Shown: one piece after another, positions 3,690 to 6,210 of the stretch
Layout of the letters: the number at the start of each line of letters is the position of its first letter
Position numbering within the stretch: the stretch's first letter is position 1
NCBI GenBank assembly: GCA_016932895.1
Contig: JAFGCA010000268.1
Coordinates: 1 to 6,210 of the forward strand
Length of the DNA: 6,210 bases
Source: Sedimentisphaerales bacterium
GTDB taxonomy: Bacteria > Planctomycetota > Phycisphaerae > Sedimentisphaerales > SG8-4
Reading direction: 5' to 3'
The notes under the pieces: model-generated
The model's database searches: none
Seen by the model: the letters and a program-made list of their open reading frames with translations, nothing else
Told to the model about the DNA's origin: nothing
Made by a program: the position numbers and the translations under genes

Positions 3690-5039
3690 ATGATTCGCAT
3701 TCGTTATCGCAGAGGGGCAGCCCTCGTTTTGTGCCTGATCTTCATGGTCGTCCTGCTGGCCTTCGGGGCCAGCCTGGCCGCCATGTCCGGGGCCAACGTT
3801 CAGATGGCCGCCAACCAGCAACAGACGGGGCGGGCCTTCGCCGCCGCGGAGTCCGGTCTGGAGGTGATGCGCTACTGGCTGGGCCACGTTGCCATGGCCC
3901 ACACGATTACCTCGCAAGCCGCTCGCTGGGACGAGATTGTCCACCAGGTCCAGGACGCGCTGGACGCCAACAACGTGACCAACGTCGTGCTGGCCACAGA
4001 TGGGAAGGTGGCGGACGTGCCGCTGAACGAGAAGACGGGCCAGCGTTTCTCGGCCGTGCTGAGCATGGCCGACGCCGACACCCTCGTGGTGGCGGTCACC
4101 GGCCGCTGCGGCGACGCGACGCGGACGATCTCGGTGGGCTTCACCATCGCATCGTATCAATGGCCGATTTTCAACTTCGGCCTGGCGACCAAGGGGCCCA
4201 TTCACTTTCCCAACAACCCGACCACCACCACGGTGACCAGCAACTGGGAAGCCGACATCTACACCGACAGCGCCAGCCTGCAGGCGGTCTACGTCGGGGG
4301 CAACGCGAACTTCGACGGCGACATCAGCCTCGGCGGCGCGGGTGCCGATGTAGACTTCGCCAGCGACGTGCAGATCGCCGGGGAGACGGGCGAAACGGCC
4401 ATCGAAAACCACGTCCACAAAGACGCCGATCCGGTCGAGTTTCCGGCGCCCGATACAGACCGCTTCGTTCCGTACGCCACGAACACTGTCGAGCCCAACA
4501 TGCTGAGCCAGGCGGGCCTGACACTGACCAACGCCACGATTCCCGCCGGAATGAACCCTACCTTTGGTGGGACCGTAAATATCCTGGGCATTCTGCTGAT
4601 CGAACAACCCAATGTGGTGACGTTCGCCAAGAACGTCACGCTGGAGGGGATGATCGTCAGCACCGCTCCTTCGACCTTCACCGGCGGCAATAAGATCAAT
4701 GTCCAGGGGAACTTTGCGAGCTTGGCGTTCCCGAGCGGCAGCGAGTTCGACGGGATTCGAACCCAGGAGGGCACCGCGATCCTGACCCCGGGTTTCGATG
4801 TGTCCTTCACCGGCAACTATTCGTCGATCGAAGGCGTCGTGGCCGCCGACGGCCTGTACTTCAGCGGCAACGCCAGCGCCACCATCCACGGCTCGCTCCT
4901 GAGCTACTCGGAGAATCCCACCGTTGTCGAGGGCAACGTCTCGCTGACCTTCGATCGCGCCGGTTCGGTCAAAATCCCGGCCGGCTTTGACACCTTGAGG
5001 GTCCTGGAATACGATGCGACTTCGTATGCCATGAATTGA
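3690..5039 (+). CDS. PilX N-terminal-domain pilus assembly protein with beta-repeat passenger
   Basis: From the preferred start the protein has 449 residues. The N-terminus MIRIRYRRGAALVLCLIFMV, continuing hydrophobic to about 30 and then NQQQTGRAFAAAESGLEVMR (42-61), matches the PilX_N pattern: a basic patch, a membrane helix, a Gly-Asn/Gln-Gln region and an 'AF.AAESGL' helix. PilX proteins are minor pilus components that promote pilus assembly or aggregation. Residues about 62-155 are alpha/beta (QRFSAVLSMADADTLVVAVTGRC). Residues about 165-430 are Gly/Asn/Thr-rich with recurring turns (GNANFDGDISL, GNFAS, GNYSS, GNASATIHGSLL, GNVSLTF), which looks like a right-handed beta-helix or bactofilin-like stack. 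This passenger is much longer than in classical PilX of about 160-200 residues. An adhesive, pilus-tip or surface role is inferred. TGA is at 5037-5039, and no downstream pilus gene follows. Confidence 0.83.
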   Translation: MIRIRYRRGAALVLCLIFMVVLLAFGASLAAMSGANVQMAANQQQTGRAFAAAESGLEVMRYWLGHVAMAHTITSQAARWDEIVHQVQDALDANNVTNVVLATDGKVADVPLNEKTGQRFSAVLSMADADTLVVAVTGRCGDATRTISVGFTIASYQWPIFNFGLATKGPIHFPNNPTTTTVTSNWEADIYTDSASLQAVYVGGNANFDGDISLGGAGADVDFASDVQIAGETGETAIENHVHKDADPVEFPAPDTDRFVPYATNTVEPNMLSQAGLTLTNATIPAGMNPTFGGTVNILGILLIEQPNVVTFAKNVTLEGMIVSTAPSTFTGGNKINVQGNFASLAFPSGSEFDGIRTQEGTAILTPGFDVSFTGNYSSIEGVVAADGLYFSGNASATIHGSLLSYSENPTVVEGNVSLTFDRAGSVKIPAGFDTLRVLEYDATSYAMN

Positions 5040-5052
5040 GCCGGGCGCACAG

Positions 5053-5075
5053 GGGACCGCTAAAGTCCCGCGGTC
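5053..5075. other. Two mutually exclusive small hairpins after the PilX-like gene
   Basis: GGGAC (5053-5057) can pair with GTCCC (5065-5069). Alternatively, GACCGC (5055-5060) can pair with GCGGTC (5070-5075). The arms overlap, so only one can form at a time. No T-run follows (CATATTGCCG). It could be a weak terminator of the upstream gene or leader structure for the gene at 5160; chance is not excluded. Confidence 0.3.
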
Positions 5076-5159
5076 ATATTGCCGATTCCCATAAACAGGC
5101 CTAACTACGGCCGTTGTGTGAATTGGAACCTCTGTGGGCGGAATTGAGGAGAGACTACG

Positions 5160-5636
5160 ATGAGGCAGGCAATTGGCCTGGCGGCGATTCTCGTCGCCCT
5201 GTTCTCCAGCAACGTCTATGCCGGCGGCGATCTGGGCGTCGGCGTGATGGTGGGCGAGCCCACCGGCCTGAGCGTCAAGTACTGGCTCGACGGCGAGCGG
5301 GCCATCGACGGCGCCGCAGGCTGGTCGTTCTCGGGGAAGGACTCCTTTCACCTTCACGCGGATTATCTGGTCCACCGATTCGATCTGTTCAAGAACTCCG
5401 AAGACGCCCAGGGCCTCGCAGGAACGGCGTTCTACTACGGCGTCGGGGCCAGACTGAAGGACAAGGACCGGGACGGCGACACGGCGTTCGGCATCCGCAT
5501 CCCGCTGGGCATCACGCACCTCTTTGCCAAGGCCCCGTTCGACCTGTTTGCGGAGATCGTCCCGCTGGTCGATCTGACGCCGGATGTCGATCTGGACCTC
5601 AACGTCGCCGTCGGCCTGCGATACTACTTCAAATAG
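5160..5636 (+). CDS. Outer-membrane beta-barrel protein, DUF3996-like (BAPKO_0422 type)
   Basis: The 158-residue protein starts with a signal peptide (MRQAIGLAAILVALFSSNVYA, cleavage after Ala21). The mature part alternates polar and hydrophobic residues as expected for about eight transmembrane beta-strands: DLGVGVMVGEPTGLSVKYWL, AIDGAAGWSF, FHLHADYLVH, GTAFYYGVGARL, AFGIRIPLGITHLF, FDLFAEIVPLVDL and LDLNVAVGLRYYFK. The GVMVGEPTGLSVKYW opening, HADYL, YYGVGAR, GIRIPLGI and the aromatic RYYF end fit the DUF3996/BAPKO_0422-type family, first described in Borrelia and found in many other phyla. That is from memory of the family. The barrel would sit in the outer membrane; its cargo or ligand is not known. 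GAGGAG at 5146-5151 lies 8 bases before the ATG. The gene is convergent to the aquaporin gene, with 28 bases between stops. Confidence 0.85.
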   Translation: MRQAIGLAAILVALFSSNVYAGGDLGVGVMVGEPTGLSVKYWLDGERAIDGAAGWSFSGKDSFHLHADYLVHRFDLFKNSEDAQGLAGTAFYYGVGARLKDKDRDGDTAFGIRIPLGITHLFAKAPFDLFAEIVPLVDLTPDVDLDLNVAVGLRYYFK

Positions 5637-5638
5637 CG

Positions 5639-5649
5639 GCCCGCCGGGC
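5639..5649. terminator. Weak hairpin between convergent stops
   Basis: GCCC (5639-5642) and GGGC (5646-5649) form a 4-bp stem with a 3-base loop in the 28-base gap between the barrel gene and the aquaporin gene. There is no T-run on either strand. It is the only structure in the gap, so it is listed as a possible shared end point with low confidence. Confidence 0.2.
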
Positions 5650-5664
5650 GCAGCAGGGGTGCGG

Positions 5665-6210
5665 TCAGGCGTCGGCCTTGCCGAGGCACTGATACGCGAT
5701 CCCCGCCAGCAGCGCCCCGGCGATGGGAGCCACCCAGAACAGCCACAGTTGGCTCAAAGCCCAGCCGCCCACGAAGACCGCCGGCCCGGTGCTCCGCGCG
5801 GGGTTCACCGACGTATTCGTCACGGGAATGCTGATCAGGTGGATGAGGGTCAACATCAGGCCGATGGCGATCGGGGCGAAGCCCTGCGGCGCCCGCTTGT
5901 CGGTCGCGCCGAGGATCACCATCAGGAACATGAACGTGAGCACCAGCTCGGCGACGAACGCCGCGAGCAGCGAATAGCCGCCGGGCGAATGCGCGCCGTA
6001 TCCGTTGGACGCGAACCCGCCGTCAAGACTGAAGCCCGTCTTTCCGCTGGCGATCACGTAGAGAACCGCCCCGGCGGCGACGCCTCCGATGACCTGCGCC
6101 GCGATGTAGGGCACAAGCTCCGAGCCTGGAAACCGCTTGCCCGCCCACAGGCCCAGCGAAACCGCCGGATTCAGATGGCAGCCCGAGATGTGGCCGATGG
6201 CATACGCCAT
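5665..6210 (-). CDS. aqpZ: Aquaporin Z, water channel (N-terminus off window)
   Basis: AqpZ is a tetrameric inner-membrane channel that lets water cross quickly along osmotic gradients. The reading frame enters from the right edge and ends with TGA at 5665-5667. The visible 181 residues correspond to E. coli AqpZ from about residue 50 onward, so roughly 49 residues (helix 1, most of helix 2 and the filter Phe43) lie outside the window. The Met at 6208-6210 is internal. Both NPA boxes are present: GCHLNPAVS (residues 10-18 of the fragment) and SVNPARS (134-140). Three of the four filter residues of water-specific aquaporins are visible: His124, Thr133 and Arg139 of the fragment, equivalent to His174, Thr183 and Arg189 of E. 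coli. Long identities such as [23 protein letters not shown] and [20 protein letters not shown] make the call secure. A Cys replaces the second Gly of the usual GGH(F)NPA loop. Confidence 0.97.
   Translation of the reverse strand: MAYAIGHISGCHLNPAVSLGLWAGKRFPGSELVPYIAAQVIGGVAAGAVLYVIASGKTGFSLDGGFASNGYGAHSPGGYSLLAAFVAELVLTFMFLMVILGATDKRAPQGFAPIAIGLMLTLIHLISIPVTNTSVNPARSTGPAVFVGGWALSQLWLFWVAPIAGALLAGIAYQCLGKADA

Noticed and set aside
3627..5519. A 630-codon open frame on the minus strand opposite the PilX-like and barrel genes
   Set aside because: It is antisense to two genes with clear signal/anchor sequences and ribosome sites. Its translation is Arg/Gly/Val/His-rich without domains, as expected when GC-rich codons are read in the complementary frame.
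1..6210. CRISPR arrays, insertion sequences, integrase or phage genes, toxin-antitoxin pairs
   Set aside because: No regularly spaced repeats, terminal inverted repeats, transposase or integrase motifs, or paired small overlapping genes are visible.

Overview
The window reads as a chromosomal stretch of a GC-rich Gram-negative-type bacterium, most probably a planctomycete (Phycisphaerae/Sedimentisphaerales-like). Three things point there: a secreted protein ending in the 'IDIKPGS...GVIPVAIL' domain common in planctomycete surface proteins; a pseudopilin with a C-terminal half in the style abundant in that phylum; and a PilX-type pilus protein with a long beta-repeat passenger. This taxonomic call is inference. 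No rRNA, tRNA, IS element, prophage gene or CRISPR array is visible.

Layout from left to right: (1) The 3' end of dtd, the D-aminoacyl-tRNA deacylase gene (1-264). (2) A structured 133-base gap, then two exported proteins of unknown function in tandem: an Ala/Lys/Gln-rich, LEA-like and coiled-coil protein (398-1180) and a 71-residue lipoprotein (1237-1452). They close at a strong hairpin terminator (1474-1500) that looks usable from both sides. (3) Convergent to these, on the minus strand, a secreted surface protein (1546-2433) with I-(Y/W)-G repeats and an IDIKPGS domain. It is visibly less GC-rich than its neighbours. (4) A 380-base divergent intergenic region (2434-2813) with a TATAAT box and several inverted repeats. 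(5) A type IV pilin/type II secretion pseudopilin (2814-3308), a 381-base structured gap, and a PilX-N-like pilus protein (3690-5039). (6) A small outer-membrane beta-barrel protein of the DUF3996 type (5160-5636). (7) Convergent to it, the C-terminal three quarters of aquaporin Z (5665-6210, minus strand), which runs off the right edge.

Most genes look singly transcribed, each with its own Shine-Dalgarno sequence and gaps of 100-380 bases. The only likely operon is 398-1452. The shared theme of the middle is the cell envelope: two exported proteins, a surface protein, two pilus-type proteins, an outer-membrane barrel and a water channel. The pilus genes are here without their ATPase, platform protein or prepilin peptidase, so they presumably depend on machinery encoded elsewhere.

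I found no complete new system. The observations most worth following are the ATATATGG words of the surface-protein gene read in two frames, the structured leaders around the pilin genes, the beta-repeat passenger on the PilX-like protein, and the LEA-like protein/lipoprotein pair.
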